From Hirundichthys speculiger (Eukaryota > Chordata > Actinopteri > Beloniformes > Exocoetidae): a stretch of 64,000 nucleotides of DNA. A program made the translations under genes and the position numbers. The notes below the pieces were generated by a model. That model had not been told where the DNA came from and made no database searches. It saw only the letters and a program-made list of their open reading frames with translations. This document shows positions 11,847 through 21,119 of this stretch, piece by piece. Within the stretch, counting starts at the first letter, position 1; every line of letters starts with the position of its first letter. The DNA is taken from the NCBI GenBank assembly GCA_018398805.1, contig JAGFBZ010001910.1, positions 1 through 64,000 of the forward strand. The letters are read 5' to 3'.

Positions 11847-12044
11847 CTTTAGACCAGCAGAGGAGGAGCCCGCTTCAGTCCAGCTGGTGGACTGCAGAGA
11901 CTCTGAGTCCGAGTCCGGGTCTTCGTCCCGCTCCTGGTCCCTCTCCTGGTCCGAGTCCGGGTCTTGGTCCCGCTCCTTGTCTGAGTCTGAGTCTTGGTCC
12001 CACTCCTGGTCCGGGTCCTGTTCCTGGTCCCGCTTCTGCTCCAT
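11847..12044 (-). CDS. Acidic first exon of unidentified gene X, copy B
   Basis: ATG followed by 66 codons of Asp/Glu/Gln/Ser-rich sequence and the conserved SLQSTSWTEAGSSSAGLK tail, ending phase 0 at a GTGCGT donor. Upstream promoter intact (see 12045-12260). No second exon was identified within the window. Could belong to a multi-copy fish gene family, perhaps a C2H2 zinc-finger gene such as the one ending at 56272; only a transcript could show this. Confidence 0.45.
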
Positions 12045-12260
12045 AGTTGAAATAGTTTTCTCTTTAATCCATGAGCTTGTTCTTGTTTCGACAGTAAATA
12101 GAAGCTACAATGACCCGGAAGATCCACGGAGCTCCCTGTGCTCGCTGAATGTGACGTCAAGATCTGCCACCAATCACAGACGAGGATCATACTACCAAGC
12201 AGCAGCGTTGCCTGATGGGAAATGTAGGATTATCGTACCAGAGACTCAAAATTATCGTAT
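12045..12260 (-). promoter_or_regulatory. Promoter and 5' UTR of gene X, copy B
   Basis: Reading on the minus strand: a conserved block with a CCAAT box in inverted form (plus-strand CCAATCACAG at about 12170), then a 5' UTR with GAAACAAGAACAAGCTC and the start codon at 12044. The same arrangement precedes copy C. No TATA box seen. Confidence 0.4.
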
Positions 12261-12473
12261 TTTGAGGGAAATTATACATCTGTTATAACCAGAATAACAA
12301 GGCTGAGTAGGAAGAGAGCTTTTTTGAAATACTGTACTTCAATGAATACAATAATATTCATATGAATTATATACTTGTCAGAAACTCTAAGTTCTAATTT
12401 TGAAAAAGAAATGTAAATAGTTTACAAACTGATCTTTTTTTAAAATAACCCTTTTTTTCATCTGCACTGTAAA

Positions 12474-12850
12474 AAGAAATACCTTCATCCAATTTATAAA
12501 AAGTAAGGCAAGTGGTTGCATTGGACTTTTTAAGTTGAGTCAACTTCAAGGCTTTTTTCAGTAGAATGAACACTATTATGTTAGTTGAGTTAAACCAATA
12601 CTACTGATAATGCTTAATTGGATAACCTTAATTCTTTTGGTAATAGTAACTCAATTACACATGACATTTAACTTGATTAAAATATGTAGCGGCATACTTG
12701 CAGCAACCTCCAAATGAGTTTGATTAACTTAGTTATTAGTGTAAATTGGACCTAATCATACATGTGAATGACCTCCATTAAATGTATTCCAGGCTATATA
12801 ACCTCTGGTGAATAAACTATACTCCATTCATTTTTTTTATTTATTTGTCA
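12474..12850 (+). repeat. Interspersed repeat, copy 1
   Basis: Highly similar in reverse complement to 30655-31008. Contains AAGTTGAGTCAACTT-type motifs and an AATAAA near 12812. Superfamily not assigned; could be a SINE or LTR fragment. Confidence 0.6.
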
Positions 12851-13520
12851 TTTCTTCATCTCATGCACTCCATTTTTGCATAATACATAAGATAAATACT
12901 TTCCCGTCAATAGCAACAATTTCAAATTAAAAAGAACAGCATAGAATACGGATTTAAAACATTTATTTATCAAGTGCTTTAATCAACATGTGCGTATATA
13001 ACCACCAATGTGACCGTAAATATAAAAAAATTCCCACCATCAATATGTCCATAAATATAAAAAATATAAAAACATTAAATTCCCCTGTAGCAATGTGCCA
13101 AACTGTAACAAGAACTTTTGTAAAATGTAAAAATGTCAACCTCACAGAGAAAAATGTATATTCATTCTCTAATCTGTCATAAAAAAAAAAACCCTCATCA
13201 CTGGTTGTTAAAGGAACCTGCTGGTAAGAACATTGCAAGATGGTTAAAACTTACCGAGACTGGTTTGCACAATGTACTGAACTTTACAACATGGCCCAGA
13301 ACCTGGGAAAAATGGCTCTGGTGATCGGTATTGCTATTGGAAAATGAAGCATCTGAAAGCTAGGAGATTTAAACTCTTAACATCCTTATGTTTAATTTTA
13401 CTGAGCAACCACATCTTTTCTCCTCAGTAAACGTTCTCTTTGGATTAAAACCGCTATTTCACTTCCTCTCTTATTTATCCCCCCCTCACATCTCAATTTG
13501 TGCAAAATATTTAAATCAGC
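12851..13520. other. AT-rich interval, no gene identified
   Basis: May include the 3' UTR of the SAMD3-like gene downstream of 14130. A short plus-strand frame at about 13237-13345 follows a weak acceptor and ends in a hydrophobic tail (KMALVIGIAIGK, then stop). It is too short to assign. Confidence 0.3.
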
Positions 13521-13522
13521 CT

Positions 13523-14046
13523 TTCAGGAATAGTTCATCGAAAAAGTAAAATTGTATCATTATCTTCTCAGCTCAAGTACAGTACAAAGATAATTTCAGT
13601 TTCTTTCTGATCCCCACACAGCTGGAACAGCAGGGAGAGAAATCTGGCTACATGGCTACACACCAAAGTCAAAACCACATCAAACAACCTCAAAATGAAA
13701 CTAAACTCCTCCATACTGCTCTTCCACTTCCTCCGATGCGCCATGTATTGCTGACCTGAAACTGGCCCAGTCAATGCTTTTTTAGCCTTCATTTTTTAGC
13801 CTTCATTTTTTAGCGTTAGTATTCACTGTAACCTGAGTGTGCATCTATGTATATGTCCTCCTTCTGAACTGTGGTTTTGACTTTGGTCACCGTAGATGCT
13901 AATGCTACAGGCTAATGTAGCCAGACGTCTCTTCCTGCTGCCCTGGCTGTGTGGAGATTAGAAAGAAACTGAAATTATCTTTCTTCTGTACTGGGGGTGA
14001 GTAGATAATGATACAATTTAACTTTTTTGGTGAACTATCCCTTTAA
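13523..14046. mobile_element. MITE with long inverted ends
   Basis: The left end near 13530 (aatagttcatcgaaaaagta and onward) is the inverted match of the right end near 13995-14040. Arms of about 50 bp enclose roughly 400 bp. A half copy lies at 15452-15600. Confidence 0.6.
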
Positions 14047-14129
14047 ATTTGCACTTTATCCTATAACATGATCAGTTTAATGGCCGATAATGGCAGAGAT
14101 TGCTTTGAGAAGTCTTTTAAGACAACTTG

Positions 14130-14408
14130 TTAAGCAAGTTGGTGTACTTGGATGATGGTTTGGGGCATAGCATCCATGCCAAGGAATAGCCCCTGATAGA
14201 CTTCAAATGTGTGAAGCAGTTTTGAGGGGTATTTTAGCTCAAGGACATAGATTAGTCCTAACAACAGACAGCAGGCCTTTGCCAGGTTGGGCAAACGTCT
14301 GATGACTGGATGTCCGTCAATGATGATGCCGACAGCATCGTGCTGATGGAACACATAAATCTTTATGGGGAAAAGACTGAGCTCAGCCTGCACCTCATTT
14401 TCAAGTCC
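14130..14408 (-). CDS. SAMD3-like gene, terminal exon
   Basis: A 92-residue frame starting right after a strong acceptor (TCTCCCCCAAAAG) in phase 0 and ending at a stop at 14130-14132. The segment PNLAKACCLLLGLIYVLELKYP and the following HTFEVYQ match the conserved C-terminus of the multi-copy fish family annotated as SAM-domain-containing protein 3-like or uncharacterised, where LFGLIYALNLDYP is typical. Preceded in phase by 14499-14597. Function of the family is unknown; it is not demonstrated that this locus is expressed. Confidence 0.6.
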   Translation of the reverse strand, partial: GLENEVQAELSLFPIKIYVFHQHDAVGIIIDGHPVIRRLPNLAKACCLLLGLIYVLELKYPSKLLHTFEVYQGLFLGMDAMPQTIIQVHQLA

Positions 14409-14498
14409 CTTTTGGGGGAGACAAAGGAGAACAGAGTTTGATCAGAGAAACAAGATTTACAGATTAAACAGATAAGTAGCTTTAAGAGAAACACATAC

Positions 14499-14597
14499 AT
14501 TATGGTCACTTTTCAGTTCCTCTTGTCGGTCCCCCATTTCCTCCATCAGGGACCTCAGGACCGCCTCCCTTCTTTTCTCCACAGAGGCACGTGTGTC
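14499..14597 (-). CDS. SAMD3-like gene, penultimate exon
   Basis: Exactly 99 nt (33 codons) between an acceptor (TTTTTTGTAG) and a GTATGTGT donor, phase 0 on both sides. The encoded EKRREAVLRSLMEEMGD fits the helical segment that precedes the C-terminal domain in this family. It joins in frame to the terminal exon, strong evidence that both belong to one gene. Confidence 0.6.
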
Positions 14598-14892
14598 CTA
14601 CAAAAAATTAGAGTACGTTAGGAGGTTAGGGTAGAGAAGAGGAGAGGAGGGATGAGTAGAGCATTGGAGAGGAGATGAAGAGAGTAGAATAGAGTAGAGC
14701 AGAGGGGTAGATTAGAGTAGAGGTGAGGAGAGCAGCACAATTAGTAGAACCACAGCATAAAACTGTCAAATAAATGTACTGGAGTAGCAAGTGCAATATT
14801 TCCCTCTGAGATGTAGTGGAAGTATTAACCAGCATCACTGGAAAATACTCAAGTACATGGAGCTAAACTGTGCTTCAGTAAATGTACATGGT

Positions 14893-15080
14893 TACTGTCC
14901 ACCATTACTGTAATGAAAGGTATTTAATGCAAGTTCCAGCATCTGAGACTTGATTCTCTGGCCAACAGCTCCTCTCTTAGTCTGGAACAGTGACAACATC
15001 TGCAGTGTGTGTTTGTCTAATTGTGACATGAACGTTGGTTCGAGTGCTTTGTCATTAATTCTGCAGAACTCCTTGTAGAT
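14893..15080 (-). pseudogene. SAMD3-like gene, third-last exon, donor unclear
   Basis: After an acceptor (CTTCTACTTACAG) the frame reads IYKEFCRINDKALEPTF... LDKHTL..LLSLFQ-type sequence, ending with KRGAVGQRI. This corresponds to the family block with an EF.RI...L...F...LD pattern before a K.G..G module. No donor compatible with the phase-0 start of 14597 was found; the only GT candidate leaves phase 1. Together with the tandem duplication immediately upstream this suggests decay. Upstream exons, including any SAM domain, were not found in the window. Confidence 0.5.
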
Positions 15081-15110
15081 CTGTAAGTAGAAGTATGCCA
15101 TCTTTGTCAA

Positions 15111-15463
15111 GTTTTAGCCCATATACAATATAATTCTTGATGAACTCCGACAAGTAGTAAAGGGATATATTCATCATATCTGTGTTTTTTTTTTAAAGGA
15201 GGCATGACTGTAGATTAGTGCCTTTTGTGGAAAAATTTGAGGAATACAGGCTAAGATTTTCACAAACAGTCTTTATAGGGATAGTTGTTTTAGCCCATAT
15301 ACAATATAATTCTCGATGAACTCCGACAAGTAGTAAAGGGATATATTCATCATATCTGTGTTTTTTTTTTTAAAGGAGGCATGACTGTAGATTAGTGCCT
15401 TTTGTGGAAAAATTTGAGGAATACAGGCTAAGATTTTCACAAACAGTCTTTATAGGGATAGTT
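15111..15463. repeat. Recent 176-bp tandem duplication
   Basis: Bases 15111-15286 are repeated at 15287-15463 with only a couple of differences (one substitution and a change in the T run). The duplication sits just upstream of the SAMD3-like exon. Confidence 0.9.
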
Positions 15464-15600
15464 CGCCAAAAAAGTAAAATTGTATCATTATCTACTCGCC
15501 CCAAGTACAGTAGAAAGATAATTTCAGTTTCTAATCTCCACACAGCCAGGGCAGCAGGGAGAGATGTCCAGCTACATTAGCCCGTAGCATTACCACCTGC
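15452..15600. mobile_element. Half copy of the 13.5 kb MITE
   Basis: Begins with the same GGGATAGTTCGCCAAAAAAG end and continues through the same internal sequence, then breaks off. Confidence 0.55.
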
Positions 15601-15837
15601 CTGCTATCTAACCTTGGACTAAGTCATTCACTGCATGAATGCATGGAATGAACGTCTTGGAAACGACCCCCTTTCATCGGTAGCACCTGAGCTCTTTGCT
15701 TAAGGGACCGCGTTTGTTGGTTGACACCGAGCACTTAACTTCAGTTTACCATGTGTGAAGGACAGCTAGCTGAAGTTCAGTTAGCTTAGCTAATGTTGGC
15801 AGCAAAGCGATTACAAGTTATAGTTACAACATACTAA

Positions 15838-16800
15838 AAAACACTGGGTTATTTTCTCAACCCAACCACTGGCTTAAAGTGGTTGGGTACTTTCATTGGG
15901 TTAATTTAACCACTGTTGGGTTGTTTAATCTGACCCAGCTGTTGGGTTATTAGTTAGGTCAATTTTTTGATCATACCAGACTATAATAACCCAACCCCTG
16001 GGTCAATTTAACCCCATCTGCTGAGTTATTGAAGATTCAAAAAGCATCAACTTCCTTTAACCAGCCATTTCACAAATGACAAAGGAACTGGATCCAGATG
16101 ACAATGAGCAGGGTTTGTCTCCTCATTTTTATCTTTAAAAAAAGTTTTACTTATTAATTGTATTCATTGTGGTAATAACTCTATAGTAGTACTGAAGCTT
16201 ACAGTAATTATTCACTGAAGACTGCTATAGCACGATCGCTCGCGGGCACATAATGGTGCATTTGAGCTAAATTTGTGAACATGTAAAGCAAGCTTCACAT
16301 AATCTTAGTAGCTATTGTGGTGACGACAGACAGCAGAATCCCTGTAAACGTGATGATTCTAGGTCCAGGTCCTTTATACGATCTCTGATCCAGGTCCATG
16401 AGCAGGTCATTAAGCATTTCCACACCGTACCATACCACACCACTTAACACGTATAACCAGACAGCTAAAGCAAATGTAAAAAAAAAGAAACAGTTGAAAA
16501 ACTAGAAAAGCACTCGGAGAGCGCAGACCTCCGCCAAGTGCAACAATTATCGAAAATTTGAAAGTGATCTGGATCACACCCAAAATGAAATCAGTTCTTC
16601 CTTTTCACATTTCCAACAACTCCTGAAAATTTCATCAAAATCATTCCATAACGTTTGAGTTATCTTGAACACAGACAAACAAACGCAGGCAAAACATGAC
16701 CTCCTTAGCGGAGGAAATAACGATCAGCATTCAGTCAGGTTGTTTTAACCCATCTGTGTTGTTATTATTGACCCAACTACTAGGTTACTGGCCACAAAGA
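15838..16800. mobile_element. TGGGTT-rich MITE, split by a LINE tail
   Basis: Starts ACTAAAAAACACTGGGTTAT and contains many TGGGTT/AACCCA motifs to about 16030, with more at 16740-16790. The same family, with a matching end, is at 30290-30515. The interval between holds the repeat at 16500-16730. Confidence 0.45.
16500..16730 (+). mobile_element. RTE/Expander-like LINE 3' tail
   Basis: Carries the common fish tail beginning CTCGGAGAGCGCAGACCTCC and ending near CCTCCTTAGCGGAGGAAATA. Only the 3' UTR is present; the class name is from memory of the family and not checked. Confidence 0.4.
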
Positions 16801-16883
16801 AGCCGTTTTGCGGGTTCAGACGGTCTTTTCTTGTTCTTCTACAATTCAAGGTCAGTTCCACTCGTCAAATGTAAAATAACTAT

Positions 16884-18202
16884 TGTAGGAGGACTCGTGT
16901 AATTTATTAATATTTTAATAAATGCCTAGGGTGCCACCGGCTTTCTTTAAAAAGACGGAAAAATTAAAGAGCAAATGAGTCACAATTTCGAGTGGGTTCT
17001 TGAACGAGTTGGATTGGCTGTTGGAAAATCAATCATCAGAGTCGCTTATACGTTTTAAAACATTTATTTAGACACAGACAAGAACACAAAACATATAAGA
17101 CATTATATATATAAAATGCACATTAACATAACAAATTCTTCATATTTTGGCTATAGCGCATGACAGGAAATGACGATAGAGAGTAAAGGAAGGAAGAGAA
17201 ACATAATAACAAAGATGGCGGGTACGAAGGGGATGGCTATCAAAGTGAATAAAATAATAAAGAGGGGCAATTCTCGAACTAATTAGCTGCTGAATAATGG
17301 GGGAGCGGGGCCCGGACATAGTCCGTGGCTCCCGACCGGTCTGAACCGTCGACAAACTGGGAGACACCAAATCTTATTCACATTTCAGCCTTACCCTGGG
17401 GAAGTCTGGCGCTTACTTGTCGTTGGCGCATCGGTTGGCACACAGTTCGCAGTGGCTTTCTCCGGGAATCGTGTTCGGCCGATGGCTCTCTGGAGGTCCT
17501 GCGGATGTAGCGCGTGACTTGGGCGGATTGTACCGCTCTCTTTTCGTCTGGGTAGGCAGGTCGGTTCCGGTGGTCCGGAATCCGAGTGGCAGCCGAGACG
17601 TCTAGTGTCCCGGACGCGGCTCTGGTCGGCAGGAATCGGCAGTCAAACAGTTCGATTGCCCGTCAAAAAAAATTGACGTGAGCCCCAAAAGAAAAGACGG
17701 AGCAACAAAAATCAAAATTGTTAAACTAATGCAAAAACTCTGGGAAGTTGGCGAAAGTTCTAGGCGTGGGGTTTTCAGGTGTCAAGCGTTTAAACACTCC
17801 AGCCGCACGTAAAGGCTTACAAAAGAAAAGTTGTTGTCAAACTTACAACTAACGTCTGTTAGTTGCGATTATTCAGTAGTTGTTCTATAAAAAGTCAATG
17901 TGGCTCATGAGCCAAGCTTCTGTAAAATTGAGAATGAAAAATGAACGGGGTTTGGCCACTGCTGTCCAGTCAGAGGCAGGGATTTTTTCCACGGATCCGG
18001 AGCACTGAATGCTGGGAGATGAAGTTTTGATCTTTGTCTCCCTTCATGCGGTGTCTGTGATCCACAATTTAACAACATTTAAACAGTTGACTGACCGTCA
18101 GGGTGTGTTAACAAACATCACAAACACAAATATCAACAGTTATGTTCACAGCTGCAGAGGCGGCTTTAATTAATAAAATAAAATCCGAAGAGGGGTCCTA
18201 CA
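16884..18202 (-). repeat. 3' LTR of the large Ty3 element
   Basis: Shares its first 151 bp, a central 200-bp block (from about 17939) and its last 55 bp with the other LTR. The segment 17035-17938 is unique to this copy. Confidence 0.8.
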
Positions 18203-18215
18203 TCTCACCCTTTTT
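18203..18215 (-). other. Polypurine tract
   Basis: On the minus strand AAAAAGGGTGAGA directly precedes the 3' LTR, the expected plus-strand primer site. Confidence 0.6.
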
Positions 18216-19060
18216 GATTGATGTCGTCTGGTTCTTTAGATGGCTTTGATCAATCCAAAGGTCCCGTCTGAGGAAGGAAGGTCTTAACAGAGTTAGATTA
18301 GTGTCTCCCAGTATTCTATAGCTAACAGTCGATCTAGACTCCTACCGTCCTTATAACGGGGGTTACTATTTCTAAGTGAGCACACTCCACTGGGCTTATT
18401 CTACTTGTGTGGTGAGTTTATTTATCGTTAGCAAGAACCTTTTTGGCGTGAGGATCCTTACAAGCATGCAGGACAGGACAGACGCAAGACACACAGTGAG
18501 TAAGCTGAGCCTAGGCCTCGACCTTTGGCGAGGATTATCTATCCTAATTCTAATTCACATTTCCCAGGTATGGGCTAACCTACGATTTTATAATCACACA
18601 ATAAAAGAAGAAAAACTTCTAAAAAGGGGATCTATGCGAAATGGGGTATATTTCATATCAGAAAGTTGACTAGAAAAGTGTTCTACTGGTACACATCGGG
18701 GAGAGAGAAGGAAACAAGGGGTTTATGGATGAACACCCCCCTTTTGTCAGCTTCCTACTGGATTCACATCAGGCCGTTGGGATCAGCGTTGTCACTCTAG
18801 TGGGGAATGAGAGCATAGGCGTCGTTAGAAACATGTTGGAACAAACGTCAACTTAGAATCACACCAGGTACCCGTCTTCCAAATGGTTAGTAGACCGGTA
18901 CCCACACATTCGTGAGTTCGCTCTGACACACTTTATTCAAACTTATCCTACGCTGAGGGGTTGAACCAATAATTATCGCACTACCAGTCTACACTGTCAA
19001 CTATCGTTACAGGAGTGATAATTGCTCCAATTTATCTTCTGTGAATGAAAGTGTACGAGT
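18216..19060. other. Element 3' untranslated region, no gene seen
   Basis: Lies between the integrase C-terminus and the polypurine tract of the large Ty3 element. No reverse transcriptase motifs were found in either strand. Confidence 0.5.
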
Positions 19061-19061
19061 C

Positions 19062-19800
19062 CTAATTACTATTGGCTAACGTGTGGTCCCCTGCGAGTCC
19101 CATGGGGGTTTGGTGCAACTTGATTTGGTTGCGATGGACCCATCTGAAAAGGGGGTCCTTTTGGCCTCGGTTGATCCTGGTCTGAGACACCACTGGAGAC
19201 AGTGTGTCGGTGATCATGTGTGGTCCTGCCCAACGTGGGAGGAGTTTCCGTGTGAGCTTCGCCGGCCTGGTACCATGTCTGGTATGCCGCAGGGGCCGGT
19301 AGCACCACACTTCGTCACCCACCTGAGGTTCCACGTGAGAGGTTTGCTGGTCATGATAGGCTTTCTGACCTTTGGCTGTTTTCTCTGGTCATTTCTTCAC
19401 CAAAGCGAAAGTCTTGCGCAAGTGTACGTGCAGGTCGGCGAGGTATTGGAGCACAACGTATGCGTTTGTTCGTTCTACCTGGCCCGAAGGTTGGTGTTGA
19501 TAGCTGATAAGGGCTTTTGTTTTCACCCCTAATGTCTGCCAGACTTGTCGCATCACGTCGGCGGTACAGTGCGTTCCCTGGTCGGAGTCGACGCGGTTTG
19601 GAAGCCTGAACCAAAAAGAGACGTGGTTCATCAGAATATAGGCCGTTGTCTCGGCCGTTTCATTGGTGGCTGGGAGGCGTTCAGTCCACTTGGTGGATGC
19701 ACGGGTCACAGCCAAGAGGTTTTTGTTACCTCACGTCGATTGGGTGGGAGGTCCCATCCAGTCAATCTGGAGGTCGGACCAAGGAAAAGAGGTTCCCTGT
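19062..19800 (-). pseudogene. Ty3 integrase remnant
   Basis: Reading down the minus strand: a core start with DWMGP, then [14 protein letters not shown], then DSDQGTH (second Asp) and SGQVERTN (catalytic Glu), in shifting frames, followed by the C-terminal module GDEVWCYRP...PRWAGPHMITDTLSPVV near 19110-19330. Frameshifts separate core and C-terminus. The zinc-binding N-terminus was not clearly seen. Confidence 0.75.
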
Positions 19801-20234
19801 TCCTGTAGGGGAGCTCTGTGTGTTGGTCTGTGGGGTGGGTGGGAGGGAGACAGGTAGCCACGCCTGGTCGAAGAGCCCTGGTGTGGCTCGTAAGGCGCTG
19901 TGTTTGGCTACTGTGCTCTCGATGTCATTGAGGTTCCTACCTGGACCTGATAAGTGGGGTGGCCTCCGACAACTTTGTTAAGGACAACGTCTGAGGGGAA
20001 CTTTTGGGCTGACCGCATATTTGGGTTCTGTGACGCTAGCATGTTGCGCAACTCTCGGTTGGCGGCTGATTGGTCACTCCCCAGATATCGGCGCGCATCC
20101 GTTACATGGTGCTCGTTGCGTTCGGTGCCCTCAAACACCAGAGGGCAGTAGGGTTCATCTGCCTCAGACACATTAGTAACAACAAAGTAACATCGTGCTT
20201 CTCTTGGTTCGTGGACGGTCAGGGTCCAAGGTTG

Positions 20235-20981
20235 TCAGACCTGAGCCCAGAGCATTTGCCGTTTGAAATCGATTACGGGTTCAAAACGGTTAAGCAGGTC
20301 TTTTCCTACCAGGAATGGTATGGAATCGAAAGACGACACATAGACTGGGTAGACCAGTTTCATGGGGCCAACGGACAGTTGGACGAGTGAAACGGTCGTT
20401 AGGATGATGTTTTCGTGGGCGAAAGGTCTTACTTTCAATGAACATGGACGCACTTTCAAATCCTTATTGGTTTGATTTGCGATTAGACTCAGTTGTTGGA
20501 ACAGGGCAGTTGACATGATGGTCAAGTCTGGAGCCATGTCCAGCAAGGCGTCACAGGTTACCACGCCCTCCAGTGTGAGGGACAGGTAAAATTTTCGAGT
20601 GGATCCCTTTTCGGTGAGGTGGCAGATAAATCGGTTGACAGGTGGTTTCACCTGGACCTTCAAGTCGTTCTGTTCTGCGGGTTCGCCCTTCTTATCCCGT
20701 TGGGTGACCAAAGTGGCACTGGGAGGAGGAGCATCCTCATTTCCCTCTGTGGGGTGATTAACGTGACGACTTTGGTCCACCCCCCTTTTGTTGGGAGAGA
20801 CGACTGCAAAAGCAGCATCGCTAAGACTAACGAGTTCGGGGCCCGCGTCAGGGGTGCCCAGCGCGTCATCGAGTCTAGCGGTCGCGTGACTGACGGCAGA
20901 AACTGTGAAGAGATCAACCTCCTTTTTCGGATGTCCCTTCTCCATTTCCTGTAGTAACAATCTAATGTTTTTTATTTCCAC
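20235..20981 (-). pseudogene. Ty3 protease region, degenerate active site
   Basis: A 248-residue open frame. Its second half is an aspartic-protease-like fold: CDALLDMAPDLTIMS occupies the position of the catalytic DTG/DSG motif (here D-M-A), and PFLVGKDLLNRF..VIDF matches the IxGxDxL motif that ends retroviral-type proteases. The first half is probably the gag C-terminus or a linker. The altered triad argues against activity. Confidence 0.65.
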
Positions 20982-21119
20982 TTTGGTCAGGCACGGAGCC
21001 TCTTGTTCGTCTTCTACGTCGTTCCTAGTGTTTCTCGCATCTGAATGGCCTCTTGTTGGTTGAGGATGACGAGAAGTGGGCGGTGACCGTTTTAACTGAT
21101 ATCTATCATGGTTTTGGTT

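Larger units (their letters stand above)
11222..12470. repeat. Promoter/first-exon unit, copy B
   Basis: About 1.25 kb matching the reverse complement of 32470-33664. It contains, on the plus strand, an exon of gene Y and, on the minus strand, the promoter and first exon of gene X. Ends where another interspersed repeat begins at about 12474. Confidence 0.85.
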
